The notes under the pieces: generated by a model
What the model was told of the DNA's origin: nothing
Seen by the model: the letters and a program-made list of their open reading frames with translations, nothing else
Databases searched by the model: none
Part shown: positions 35,813 to 44,413 of the stretch, in pieces
How the letters are laid out: each line of letters opens with the position of its first letter
Numbering within the stretch: position 1 is the stretch's first letter
Source of the DNA: UBA4722 sp041690995
Lineage (GTDB): Bacteria; Pseudomonadota; Gammaproteobacteria; DSM-16500
Length of the DNA: 64,000 bases
Direction: 5' to 3'
Assembly: GCA_041690995.1 (NCBI GenBank)
Contig: JBEPVM010000001.1
Span: 78,158-142,157, forward strand
Position numbers and translations under genes: made by a program

Positions 35813-36172
35813 TTAGGTTGATAATACTTTTAATACAGTTTTTGGTGCTTTCTCTATTATCTTAAGAAAGTTACGAGCTATTGCGTTTGGGGTGCGTCTA
35901 TGTTGTTCCCATTCTTGAATAGTTCTTATGTTGACCCCAAAATATTCAGCAAATGCTGTTTGTGAAACATGTAGTTTTTCACGCAGTTTTCTTACATTAA
36001 TTTCTGCTGGTGGCGTTACGCGTTTGAATTTTTCTAATTGGGCACGTGAAACGGGTTTGGCATCAGGATCAGGTTTTGCAGCTGAAATAATCTGCTCTTC
36101 TGTTAAAGATTTTAGTTTATTCCATTTTGTTTTACCTTTAGGTTTTTTCTTTGTCATATTTTTTTTGCTCAT
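35813..36172 (-). CDS. Helix-turn-helix antitoxin-like regulator (HigA/NadS type)
   Basis: A 119-residue DNA-binding protein. The N-terminus is Lys-rich with a BrnA-like look (KTKWNKLKSLTEEQI), and the C-terminal half is an XRE-type HTH (VRKLREKLHVSQTAFAEYFG, then IRTIQEWEQHRRTP). This is the layout of HigA/NadS antitoxins. The start at 36172 is preferred, since a GTG-initiated frame from 36262 would run through the promoter-like region and the epimerase scrap. No toxin gene is visible beside it, so it is either an orphan or a general regulator. Confidence 0.75.
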   Translation of the reverse strand: MSKKNMTKKKPKGKTKWNKLKSLTEEQIISAAKPDPDAKPVSRAQLEKFKRVTPPAEINVRKLREKLHVSQTAFAEYFGVNIRTIQEWEQHRRTPNAIARNFLKIIEKAPKTVLKVLST

Positions 36173-36194
36173 TTTTACTGGCTCTATATTTTTA

Positions 36195-36223
36195 GACGTT
36201 ATGTATTTTTTAATGTACGTCAA
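36195..36223 (-). promoter_or_regulatory. Promoter with overlapping dyad upstream of the HTH gene
   Basis: On the minus strand TTGACG (36223-36218) and TAACGT (36201-36196), 16 bases apart, form a plausible sigma-70 promoter. The same stretch has the dyad GACGT...ACGTC (36195-36199 and 36217-36221), which could be an operator for the HTH protein itself. Antitoxin-type regulators usually repress their own promoter; that is inference here. Confidence 0.4.
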
Positions 36224-36236
36224 AGCCGTATAGCTG

Positions 36237-36287
36237 TCAATAGGAACTAATAAAACCAGCACTGTCTGTGATGAGCATGGATTTCAT
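36237..36287 (-). pseudogene. Duplicated 5' fragment of the epimerase gene
   Basis: Bases 36244-36287 match 35751-35794, the start of the neighbouring epimerase, at 39 of 44 positions, all five differences being transitions. Read on the minus strand it gives the first residues of the epimerase (MKSMLITDSAGFIS) and then a stop. It marks an old duplication or the remains of a second epimerase gene displaced when the HTH gene arrived. Confidence 0.65.
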
Positions 36288-36436
36288 ATTCGAGGACATT
36301 AGCAGTCAGCAACTAGGGGCAGCACGCTGTGTTCTTACAAAATTCGCAACAGGCCTGCCTTGAACTCCGAAAATTGAAGCGGAGATAAAAGGCATGCAAA
36401 TTGCTAAATAAGCCGAGAATTATAGAAAAAGCACGC

Positions 36437-38008
36437 TTAACTTATTCTACAACAGCAACAGCTATCAGAAGGCGCATTTGAAGGAGAATTATTCTCTACT
36501 CGATGCAAAAATGGCTCAGTGAGTTCGTTTTTGCTTTCGAGCGCTGGAGGCGCTTTGGGTGCTTTTCTCTGGAAGAGATTCATGACTGGGTTTGGTTTCA
36601 TTTTCGCTTGAAGAAAGCGATCGAGGATATTCAGCAAGCTATCATGCGTATTGTAATTTTCTCTGAGGTATTGGCATACTCTCTGCCAATGGTCTAACAA
36701 TAGAGGGCTATATATGTTTTCTGTTTGGAGTAGTGCTTCTGCTTCCTGATCACGTATATACACGTTTTTATATTTTAAATTGGAATACAAGGATAAGAAA
36801 TTGCTTACTACGGGGTCGCCTATTTCTGTGTCAACCACTTCTTTTAAACCCTGCATTAATCTAATTTTGTCATTACTGTGGGGTATAAATACAGGGAGTG
36901 CATCCATCGATATTGCATCCTGGAATGTGTTATCACCTGAACAACCCATAAAAACCGTTGCTAATTGTTTAAATAAACGGTAGTCGTTTTCATACATATA
37001 CACATCTTCTAATACCATACAGGTTTTATTTCCATTTCCTTCTAGCATTCGCTCAATGAGTTGATTTTTATTATTTACTATCACCACTTTGTTAAAGCCA
37101 AGTTGAACCAGTCTCGCTATCGATTTGTCGGCTAGAATAGAGTCTGCATGGAGTGTTCCTTGTAGAAATAGATGTCTAGGATCTTCTAGGGTTAATATCC
37201 CTTTATAAGCGTTTAATAAGAAATGATAGCCTATTTCTTCATTTAAGAAATAACAGGGGATAAAAATGACTTCTTCTATTTGTTGCAGAGGAAGTTTATC
37301 AGGATTCCCTTGATTAAGGAGGCGATGGAAGTTTTCATTTTCTATTTTAGACAAACATCCAGCACGTTCTTCTGCGTTCAATTTCTTATTCTGCAAAAAA
37401 ATTCCAACTCCACGAGGGCCATTTTTTTGCCGGGAAAATCCCATGCTAACCGTGTAATTTTTATCTGGTTTAAACTGCCCGGTAGAATTTTCGCCATTTT
37501 CATTTGGGCCATAGTCGGGAACCCTAGAGGAGGGTGAAGAACCGTGCTCCATAAGGTATATAGTTTTTTCCCTGGGCATCTCTATATAAAACGCGCCATT
37601 CATTGTCATTGGAATAACAGAAAGGGAAATCCATACATATACATTTAACGTCTTAATAACCTTTTGTAGTTGTAGGCCATCATTTTTGATATAAAGAGTT
37701 AATTTTTCGTTGCTACTCTGATTGATTTTGCCAATAATTGTTTCTTGATCTTTTAAGAAATCACACTCTTCTTGCGATAAATAATCGTCACGTGTTCCTC
37801 TAATAAGTCCATAATGCAGTAATTTATCTACCGTTAATACCAATCTTTTTTTTGCGTTGGATTTGTAATAGTCGCGTTCATATTGTATATGGTATACAAA
37901 TTGCATATCCGGTCTTTGTTTTTTGAGACGCTCTCCCCCAGTCAGTATATGTTCTAAATCTCCGATTCCATCGGTCATCACTCTTCCAGTTATGCCTATA
38001 GTTAACAT
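36437..38008 (-). CDS. Glycosyltransferase-like orphan with C-terminal CaaX-type motif, candidate effector
   Basis: A 523-residue protein without a recognised family. There is no signal peptide. The region GCSGDNTFQDAISMDALPV (near 385-403) resembles the nucleotide-sugar loop of GT-B glycosyltransferases, and the N-terminus (GRVMTDGIGDLEHILTGGE) could be its first Rossmann half. The protein ends in SCCCCRIS, so the last four residues CRIS form a eukaryotic CaaX box (X = Ser favours farnesyl transfer), preceded by three more cysteines suited to palmitoylation. AAGGAGA lies 6-7 bases before the ATG. The combination suggests a host-membrane-targeted effector, by inference. Confidence 0.75.
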   Translation of the reverse strand: MLTIGITGRVMTDGIGDLEHILTGGERLKKQRPDMQFVYHIQYERDYYKSNAKKRLVLTVDKLLHYGLIRGTRDDYLSQEECDFLKDQETIIGKINQSSNEKLTLYIKNDGLQLQKVIKTLNVYVWISLSVIPMTMNGAFYIEMPREKTIYLMEHGSSPSSRVPDYGPNENGENSTGQFKPDKNYTVSMGFSRQKNGPRGVGIFLQNKKLNAEERAGCLSKIENENFHRLLNQGNPDKLPLQQIEEVIFIPCYFLNEEIGYHFLLNAYKGILTLEDPRHLFLQGTLHADSILADKSIARLVQLGFNKVVIVNNKNQLIERMLEGNGNKTCMVLEDVYMYENDYRLFKQLATVFMGCSGDNTFQDAISMDALPVFIPHSNDKIRLMQGLKEVVDTEIGDPVVSNFLSLYSNLKYKNVYIRDQEAEALLQTENIYSPLLLDHWQRVCQYLRENYNTHDSLLNILDRFLQAKMKPNPVMNLFQRKAPKAPPALESKNELTEPFLHRVENNSPSNAPSDSCCCCRIS

Positions 38009-38150
38009 ATCTCTTCTCCTTAAAATGTTTTGTAGAATACCATATTGAGGGTTGAAATTTAAAGAAAATAGATGTTAAAAAAACAAGAATATTGCGTACT
38101 AGCTCGTCTTGTAAGTCAAGAGAAAAGTAATACACGGGATTGTTTATATA

Positions 38151-39098
38151 TTAAAAAGAAGAAACAAAAACATCTAATAATTGGCTACTACTAATATCTA
38201 AATGGCATTGGTGGTCTAGCTCTCGAATGCCAGTGGGGCTGGTAATGTTTATTTCAGTGATAAAATCTCCAATGACATCTAACCCCACAAATAATAATCC
38301 TTTTTCGCGTAATGTCGGTGCAATAGCGTTACAGATTTTTAAGTCTTGCTGCGTTAAAGGTTGTGCGATACCTGTAGCGCCAGCAGCCAGGTTGCCGCGA
38401 TGGTCGCCTGTTGCTGGAATACGTGCAAGTGCGTAGGGAATGGGTTCGCCATCAATGAGTAAAATGCGTTTATCGCCCTTAGAAATTTCAGGAATAAAAT
38501 GTTGTGCCATGAGGAAATGGTTTTCTTGTTGTGTTAATAATTCAAAGACAACGTTGGCATTAGGATCGGATTCTGTTAGACGGAATATAGAAGCACCGCC
38601 CATAGCAGTGAGTGGCTTGCAGATAATATCTTTTTGTTCTCGATGGAAATCGCGTAATAATTTAATATCCCGTGTCACGAGTGTCGCGGGACAAAGTTCA
38701 GGGAACCATGTCGTGAAAAATTTTTCATTCGCATCCCGCAAACTTTGTGGTTTATTAAAAACTTTAACGCCTGCGCGTTCTGCTAATTCCAAAATATAAG
38801 TCGTGTAAATATACTCTAAATTAAAAGGTGGGTCTTTTCGCATTAAAATAATAGGTAACTCGGCTAACTCAATGAGATGATAATCTTCTAGTGAAAACCA
38901 ATGGCCAGGATCATGAAAAACCGTTAATAACCGACTATTTCCAAATGCCTTGCCATCTCGCACGAATAAATCTTTTTGCTCAAAATAATGGATAGTCCAA
39001 CCACGTGCTGCGGCTTCCCATAACATGGCTAACGTGCTATCTTTGTGAAAATAAATAGAGTGAATAGGGTCCATCACAATGCCGATATGAATATTCAT
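38151..39098 (-). CDS. gshB: Glutathione synthetase
   Basis: ATP-grasp ligase joining gamma-glutamylcysteine and glycine. The start at 39098 gives 315 residues and the family N-terminus MNIHIGIVMDPI; an upstream in-frame start at 39197 would overlap gshA. Typical motifs are LMRKDPPFNLEYI, KPLTAMGGASIFR and GLDVIGDFITEINITSPTG. It follows gshA by 14 bases, so both glutathione steps are encoded together. Confidence 0.95.
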   Translation of the reverse strand: MNIHIGIVMDPIHSIYFHKDSTLAMLWEAAARGWTIHYFEQKDLFVRDGKAFGNSRLLTVFHDPGHWFSLEDYHLIELAELPIILMRKDPPFNLEYIYTTYILELAERAGVKVFNKPQSLRDANEKFFTTWFPELCPATLVTRDIKLLRDFHREQKDIICKPLTAMGGASIFRLTESDPNANVVFELLTQQENHFLMAQHFIPEISKGDKRILLIDGEPIPYALARIPATGDHRGNLAAGATGIAQPLTQQDLKICNAIAPTLREKGLLFVGLDVIGDFITEINITSPTGIRELDHQCHLDISSSQLLDVFVSSF

Positions 39099-39112
39099 TT
39101 TATGGGTGTTCC

Positions 39113-40399
39113 TTATTGATGTTCTAGTAATTCCCGGGCAGCAGCTAGCATACTTAAACGAGCAATGACACCATACGCATAAAAACGATTTTGACATTCT
39201 TCAAGAGATTGTTTTTCTGCAGGTGTATGACAAGGTTTTACAAATGCTAATGGTTCAAAATGCATGCCAGGCGCATTGAGATTTTCATCAATGCCACGTT
39301 CCTTGTGAACACGATAAAAGCCACCCACTACACGTTGTCCCCATAAATAAACCACTGGTTCTGCAACGGCATTCGTTGCGCTCCATGTTTCAAATGTATA
39401 AACGCCTTCTTGAATAATCACACGGTGTACAGGTTGCCCGCTTTTCGTTTTTGACATGCGGGTGCGTTCCTTACGATTTAATAAGTGCAGATCATTGACA
39501 TCTCTCACTGTCATGACTGCCATGCCATACGTGCCTGCATCAGCTTTGACAATCACAAAAGGTTTGCTTGTAATAGTGTATTCATCGTATTTTTTTTGAA
39601 TATCAGTCAGTAATTTTTCGACAGGGTGTATTAAACATCTGTTACCTTCATCTTGCATGAAATCAATTTCGTGACATTGTAAGAATAATGGTGCAATCAA
39701 CCAGGGATCAATATGAATTAATTCGGCAAACGCATGACTGACATCCGCATAATATTGAAAATGGCCTGACTTTAAGCGTTGACTCCAGCCTAATTCTGCA
39801 GGAGGTACAATGGGTTGCTGTAGCTGCTGTAAAAGCGTGGGAATTCCAGAAGATAAATCATTATTTAATAAAATAAGATCAGGGAGGAAACCTTGAATGC
39901 TGAGTTTATTATTTTCTCGCGTAATAGGCTCTAAATGAATTTGTTTACCATGCGTGAGTGTGATGTTGCTAGGTTCTGATAATAAAGAACCTAAGCGTAC
40001 TTTAAAACCGGCGGCGGATAAAATAGATAATAATGTATCAATATTATCCCAATAAAAAAGATTGCGCGTGTGATTTTCCGGGATTAATAAAATAGATTTA
40101 GCGGTGGGCAAATAGTGTGTAATAGCAACACGCGCTGCGTCGATAGAGAGCGGCAGGAATTCGGGGTTTAAATTATTAAATCCCGCAGGAAATAAATTCA
40201 TGTCAACAGGTGCTAGCTTAAATCCTGCATTACGTAAATCAACGGAACCATAAATAGGCGCGGGACTGAGTTGCCACTGCGTTTCAAACCACTGCTCGAT
40301 TTCTTTTTCTTTACTGAGCAATTGCTGTTCCAGCAAATGCAAAGGAGCCACCGATGCTGTTGTTAAGTGCGGGGTTTTATACGGTGGCTTAATAGGCAC
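39113..40399 (-). CDS. gshA: Glutamate-cysteine ligase (ferrooxidans-type GshA)
   Basis: First enzyme of glutathione synthesis. The 428-residue sequence belongs to the shorter GshA form first named from Acidithiobacillus rather than the E. coli type; visible segments are YGSVDLRNAGFKLAPVD, VKADAGTYGMAVMTVR and QEGVYTFETW. It overlaps the dsbD stop by 11 bases and precedes gshB, giving a dsbD-gshA-gshB thiol cluster. Confidence 0.9.
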   Translation of the reverse strand: MPIKPPYKTPHLTTASVAPLHLLEQQLLSKEKEIEQWFETQWQLSPAPIYGSVDLRNAGFKLAPVDMNLFPAGFNNLNPEFLPLSIDAARVAITHYLPTAKSILLIPENHTRNLFYWDNIDTLLSILSAAGFKVRLGSLLSEPSNITLTHGKQIHLEPITRENNKLSIQGFLPDLILLNNDLSSGIPTLLQQLQQPIVPPAELGWSQRLKSGHFQYYADVSHAFAELIHIDPWLIAPLFLQCHEIDFMQDEGNRCLIHPVEKLLTDIQKKYDEYTITSKPFVIVKADAGTYGMAVMTVRDVNDLHLLNRKERTRMSKTKSGQPVHRVIIQEGVYTFETWSATNAVAEPVVYLWGQRVVGGFYRVHKERGIDENLNAPGMHFEPLAFVKPCHTPAEKQSLEECQNRFYAYGVIARLSMLAAARELLEHQ

Positions 40400-42191
40400 G
40401 TGTCGTATCCTTTAATTTTTTGAGGTGTGATAATAATTCTGCTGAATTGGTTTCACCTATCATACGTTCTGAGATTAACTCATTACCATGCGGGGAAAAA
40501 AATAATAACACCGGAGGTGCGATAATTTGAAAGCGTTGCAGGATGAAATGATCAAAACTGTTGTTTTTTGTAATATCTGCGCGTAACCAAACAAAAGTGG
40601 CCAGTGCTTGCTTGATGGCAGGCTGTGTGAATACATAACGATCCATGCTTACGCAGCTTGTACACCAATCTGCAGAAAAATCCAGCATGACCCATTTTTT
40701 TTCTTGGACGGCTTGTGCCAATAATTGATTCAGATGAGTATTATTTTTTAAAAGGATAAATGGAGGTTCTTTTGTGATAGTCGAAGACGGAGAAGTCTGT
40801 TTTATGAATTGTAAATTTTCTAAAGGGTATAAAGGGTTAACATTCCCTAGTAATGCACCCACCAGTAAGATAAGACCATAGATAAGCACTATACTGCTGA
40901 TACCGTGACGCAGATGCTGCCATTTTGTAAATGCTTTAGCAAACTCACCCATTGTAATGGCGGAGGTAATCAATAGAATTGACCACAGAAATAAAACAAC
41001 AGGTCCAGGGAGTGCTTTGGCTAATAACCAAATCGCAAAAGCCAACATGAGAATGCCCACCAGGTGTTCTATCGTTCGCATCCACTCACCTGTCTTAGGT
41101 AGAAATTTACCAACCGAGGCTCCGAGGAGTAAAAGCGGCAATCCCATACCTATTCCCAGAGCTAATAAACTCAGGGCACCTAATCCAATATCGCCTGTAT
41201 GGGCAATATAGGCCAAAACACCGACTAACGCAGGACTGATACAAGGAGAAACAATTAAGCTGGAGAGGCCTCCCATTAAGAATACGCCTAAATAAGTTCC
41301 GCTACGCTGATGATTACTAAACTTCGTTAAACGATTTTGCCAGCGAGGAGGAAGACGAAATTCATAGAGACCAAATAAAGATAAAGCTAATAAAACAAAT
41401 ATCCCACTGAATAAAACGATCACCCAGGGACGCTGTAATTCAATTTGGATTCGGCTGCCAATCAAAGCAACGACCATCCCCGCGATGGCATAGGTGATCG
41501 CCATTCCTAATACATACGCGAGGGACAACCCAAATGTTTTAATGGTAGGGCTTTTTTTGCGATGACCAACAATAATACCAGACAAAATAGGCACCATAGG
41601 GAGTACGCAAGGAGTCAAGGCTAAAAGTAATCCCAACCCTAAGAAGCTCAGAATAATGATAAAAATATTATGCTGCGTAAAAATTTGTTCTATATAACTT
41701 TTACTGCTTTGCTCTCCGGGGGATATAGCAGAGGGGATAGTGGTGATGACTCGGTTTTTAATGTTCAGCAGTACTGTTTTTTGTAGGGGGCTATAACAAA
41801 ATCCATGGCTTGAACATCCTTGATAGTGAATAGTCAATGCGAGTGTATTTTGGTGGAGGGGGATTATCAGAGGCACAATAATCTTCAATGTGTTTTTATA
41901 GATTTGATCAATATGAATGGCGCTTCGCTTCATTATGCTGGGCGGTAAAATAATTTTACCTGTTTTTATTTGACTTGCAGGGGTTAATGCAAAGTGAAGT
42001 TTGTTACGATAAAGGTAGTAATTAGGTGCAATATGCCATTCCAGGATTAATTGTTTAGGTGGGTTTAGATAGGCTGAAAAAACAAATGCCTGATCAGGTT
42101 GTAAGGGCTGTGATAGTTCTAGCGCCTGGTTTGGCAATGAAAATAGTAATAAGTTTATACATAAAATAACAAATAATAATATTCTTTTCAT
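40389..42191 (-). CDS. dsbD: Thiol:disulfide interchange protein DsbD
   Basis: Carries electrons from cytoplasmic thioredoxin across the inner membrane to periplasmic isomerases and cytochrome maturation. The signal peptide is at 1-23. The DsbD-alpha domain has a Cys pair around YQGCSSHGFC. Eight membrane helices follow (about 170-460), with LALTPCVLPM and SPCISPALVG each carrying one redox Cys. The C-terminal thioredoxin-like domain has WCTSC. At 600 residues it is a normal full-length form. It leads the dsbD-gshA-gshB unit. Confidence 0.94.
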   Translation of the reverse strand: MKRILLFVILCINLLLFSLPNQALELSQPLQPDQAFVFSAYLNPPKQLILEWHIAPNYYLYRNKLHFALTPASQIKTGKIILPPSIMKRSAIHIDQIYKNTLKIIVPLIIPLHQNTLALTIHYQGCSSHGFCYSPLQKTVLLNIKNRVITTIPSAISPGEQSSKSYIEQIFTQHNIFIIILSFLGLGLLLALTPCVLPMVPILSGIIVGHRKKSPTIKTFGLSLAYVLGMAITYAIAGMVVALIGSRIQIELQRPWVIVLFSGIFVLLALSLFGLYEFRLPPRWQNRLTKFSNHQRSGTYLGVFLMGGLSSLIVSPCISPALVGVLAYIAHTGDIGLGALSLLALGIGMGLPLLLLGASVGKFLPKTGEWMRTIEHLVGILMLAFAIWLLAKALPGPVVLFLWSILLITSAITMGEFAKAFTKWQHLRHGISSIVLIYGLILLVGALLGNVNPLYPLENLQFIKQTSPSSTITKEPPFILLKNNTHLNQLLAQAVQEKKWVMLDFSADWCTSCVSMDRYVFTQPAIKQALATFVWLRADITKNNSFDHFILQRFQIIAPPVLLFFSPHGNELISERMIGETNSAELLSHLKKLKDTTRAY

Positions 42192-42277
42192 AAACGAGTC
42201 CTGTGATCTTTAGCCTAATATATAACCTCGAGTACCTATCGGCAAATAATTCACAGGATATTTATTTGGTATTGGCT

Positions 42278-42306
42278 CTTGAGAATGCTTAATTGATCCC
42301 CATATA
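42278..42306 (+). promoter_or_regulatory. Sigma-32 (heat-shock) promoter of groESL
   Basis: CTTGAGA (42278-42284) and CCCCATATA (42298-42306), 13 bases apart, closely match the RpoH consensus CTTGAAA and CCCCATNT. It lies 52 bases before the groES start. No CIRCE element is visible, so control by RpoH is more likely than by HrcA. Confidence 0.85.
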
Positions 42307-42358
42307 AGACAAGGGAAACACAAGATTCATTCATTTTTTAATAGTAGGAGGAATATAA

Positions 42359-42661
42359 ATGGGCATCAATAAAAAAATTCGTCCTTTGGCGGACAGAATT
42401 GTAGTACAACCCCGCGAACAAGAAACCACAACGGCTGGCGGTATCGTTATTCCTGATTCAGCAGATAAAGATAAGCCAATTGAAGGCACGGTTATTGCTG
42501 TAGGTGGTGGTAAATACGTGGATGGTAAACTCCAGCCATTGCAACTAAAAGTAAATGATAAGGTATTGTTTGGAAAATATGCAGGCACAGCCGTTAAGCT
42601 GGATGACAAAGAATACCTGATTATGCGCGAAGAAGATGTTTTAGGTATTGTGGAAGCGTAA
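42359..42661 (+). CDS. groES: Co-chaperonin GroES
   Basis: Heptameric lid of the GroEL folding chamber. The 100 residues carry IRPLADRIVVQP at the start, the mobile-loop region TTTAGGIVIPDSA and the C-terminal KYAGTAVKLDDKEYLIMRE. AGGAGG lies just upstream of the ATG. It is 58 bases before groEL in the standard operon. Confidence 0.97.
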   Translation: MGINKKIRPLADRIVVQPREQETTTAGGIVIPDSADKDKPIEGTVIAVGGGKYVDGKLQPLQLKVNDKVLFGKYAGTAVKLDDKEYLIMREEDVLGIVEA

Positions 42662-42719
42662 TTTTTATATTTTAAAATTTTCATAAAAATTTTATTAATA
42701 ATACAAGAGGAATTTAACC

Positions 42720-44381
42720 ATGGGTGCAGCAAGAGATATTAGTTTTGGAGATGAAGGCCGTCAGCGTATGCTGACAGGCGTTAATAAATTAGCACATGCG
42801 GTAGAAGCTACAATGGGTCCACGGGGTCGTAACGTGGCCATTGATAAATCGTATGGCGCACCGACTATTACTAAAGACGGTGTATCAGTCGCTAAAGAAA
42901 TTGTGTTAAAAGATAAATTTGAAAACATGGGCGCTCAAATGGTGAAAGAAGTCGCATCAAAGACTTCGGATATCGCAGGTGATGGTACAACTACGGCGAC
43001 TAAGTTAGCTCAGAAAATTTTTGTTGAGGGCTTGAGAGCAGTGGTAGCAGGTTTTAATCCCATGGATTTGAAGCGTGGCATTGATAAAGCAGTAGCAGCA
43101 GTTGTGGAAGAATTGAAAAAAATGTCCGTTTCCTGCAAGGACAGTAAGGCCATCGCACAAGTGGGTACGATTTCAGCCAATTCCGATGAGTCTATTGGCC
43201 AGATTATTGCAGATGCAATGAGTAAAGTAGGTAAAGAAGGTGTGATTACAGTAGAAGAAGGCTCAGGATTGGACAATGAATTGTCTGTCGTTGAGGGTAT
43301 GCAATTCGATCGTGGTTATCTCTCGCCTTACTTTATTACTGACCAACAAAATATGTCAGCTAATTTAGAAAATCCACTGATCTTGATTGTGGATAAGAAA
43401 ATTTCATCTATCCGTGATTTATTACCTACCCTGGAAGCCGTTGCTAAATCCAGCCGCAGCTTATTGATTATTGCAGAAGATGTGGAAGGCGAAGCGTTAG
43501 CCACTTTGGTTGTGAATCACATGCGCGGTATTGTAAAAATTTGTGCAGTGAAAGCGCCTGGATTCGGCGATCGTCGTAAAGAAATGTTACAAGACATTGC
43601 GATTTTAACGAAAGCACAAGTGATCGCTGAAGAAATAGGCCGTACACTGGAATCCACTACGTTGAAAGACTTAGGTTCTGCGAAACGTATCCATATCACT
43701 AAAGATAATACCACTATTATTGATGGTGCTGGGGAAAAGAAAGACATTACTGATCGCATTACTCAGTTGCGCGCACGTATTGAAGAAACCACATCTGATT
43801 ATGATCGTGAGAAATTACAAGAACGTGTTGCTAAATTAGCGGGCGGTGTTGCCGTTATTAAAGTAGGCGCTGGTTCTGAAATTGAAATGAAAGAAAAGAA
43901 AGCGCGTGTGGAAGATGCATTGCATGCGACTCGTGCTGCTGTTGAAGAAGGGGTTGTTCCTGGGGGCGGTGTTGCACTGATTCGTGCATTGCAAGCAGTC
44001 AAAAATCTCAAAGGCAGTAATGATGCGCAAACGATGGGTATTCAATTGACATATAAAGCGCTTGAAGCGCCATTGCGTCAGATTGTGACGAATGCGGGTT
44101 ACGAAGCCTCTGTTGTTGTGAACAAAGTCATAGAAGGCAAAGGAAACTTCGGGTTCAACGCAGCGACTGGCGAATACGGTGACATGATCGAAATGGGTAT
44201 TTTAGATCCTACCAAAGTCACCCGTACCGCGTTACAACAAGCGGCGTCTGTTTCTGGCCTGATGATTACTACGGAATGCATGATCACTGATCTTCCTAAA
44301 GATGAAACTGACGCTGGCATGGGCGGTGGTGGTGGTATGGGAGGAATGGGCGGCATGGGAGGCATGGGCGGGATGATGTAA
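42720..44381 (+). CDS. groEL: Chaperonin GroEL
   Basis: The 553-residue 60-kDa chaperonin. ATP-binding DGTTTAT is near residue 87, followed by GFNPMDLKRGID, the apical substrate-binding domain and the C-terminal Gly-Met tail (repeats of GGMGGM). All landmarks are those of bacterial GroEL, and the length is standard. AGAGGA lies about 8 bases before the ATG. A strong terminator follows. Intracellular Legionellales often express it very highly. Confidence 0.98.
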   Translation: MGAARDISFGDEGRQRMLTGVNKLAHAVEATMGPRGRNVAIDKSYGAPTITKDGVSVAKEIVLKDKFENMGAQMVKEVASKTSDIAGDGTTTATKLAQKIFVEGLRAVVAGFNPMDLKRGIDKAVAAVVEELKKMSVSCKDSKAIAQVGTISANSDESIGQIIADAMSKVGKEGVITVEEGSGLDNELSVVEGMQFDRGYLSPYFITDQQNMSANLENPLILIVDKKISSIRDLLPTLEAVAKSSRSLLIIAEDVEGEALATLVVNHMRGIVKICAVKAPGFGDRRKEMLQDIAILTKAQVIAEEIGRTLESTTLKDLGSAKRIHITKDNTTIIDGAGEKKDITDRITQLRARIEETTSDYDREKLQERVAKLAGGVAVIKVGAGSEIEMKEKKARVEDALHATRAAVEEGVVPGGGVALIRALQAVKNLKGSNDAQTMGIQLTYKALEAPLRQIVTNAGYEASVVVNKVIEGKGNFGFNAATGEYGDMIEMGILDPTKVTRTALQQAASVSGLMITTECMITDLPKDETDAGMGGGGGMGGMGGMGGMGGMM

Positions 44382-44413
44382 TCTCCCTCAAGCCTTCCTA
44401 TACTTTAAATGTA

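Noticed and set aside
36173..36262. Extension of the HTH protein to a GTG at 36262
   Set aside because: It would translate the promoter/dyad region and part of the epimerase scrap; the ATG at 36172 gives the normal family N-terminus.
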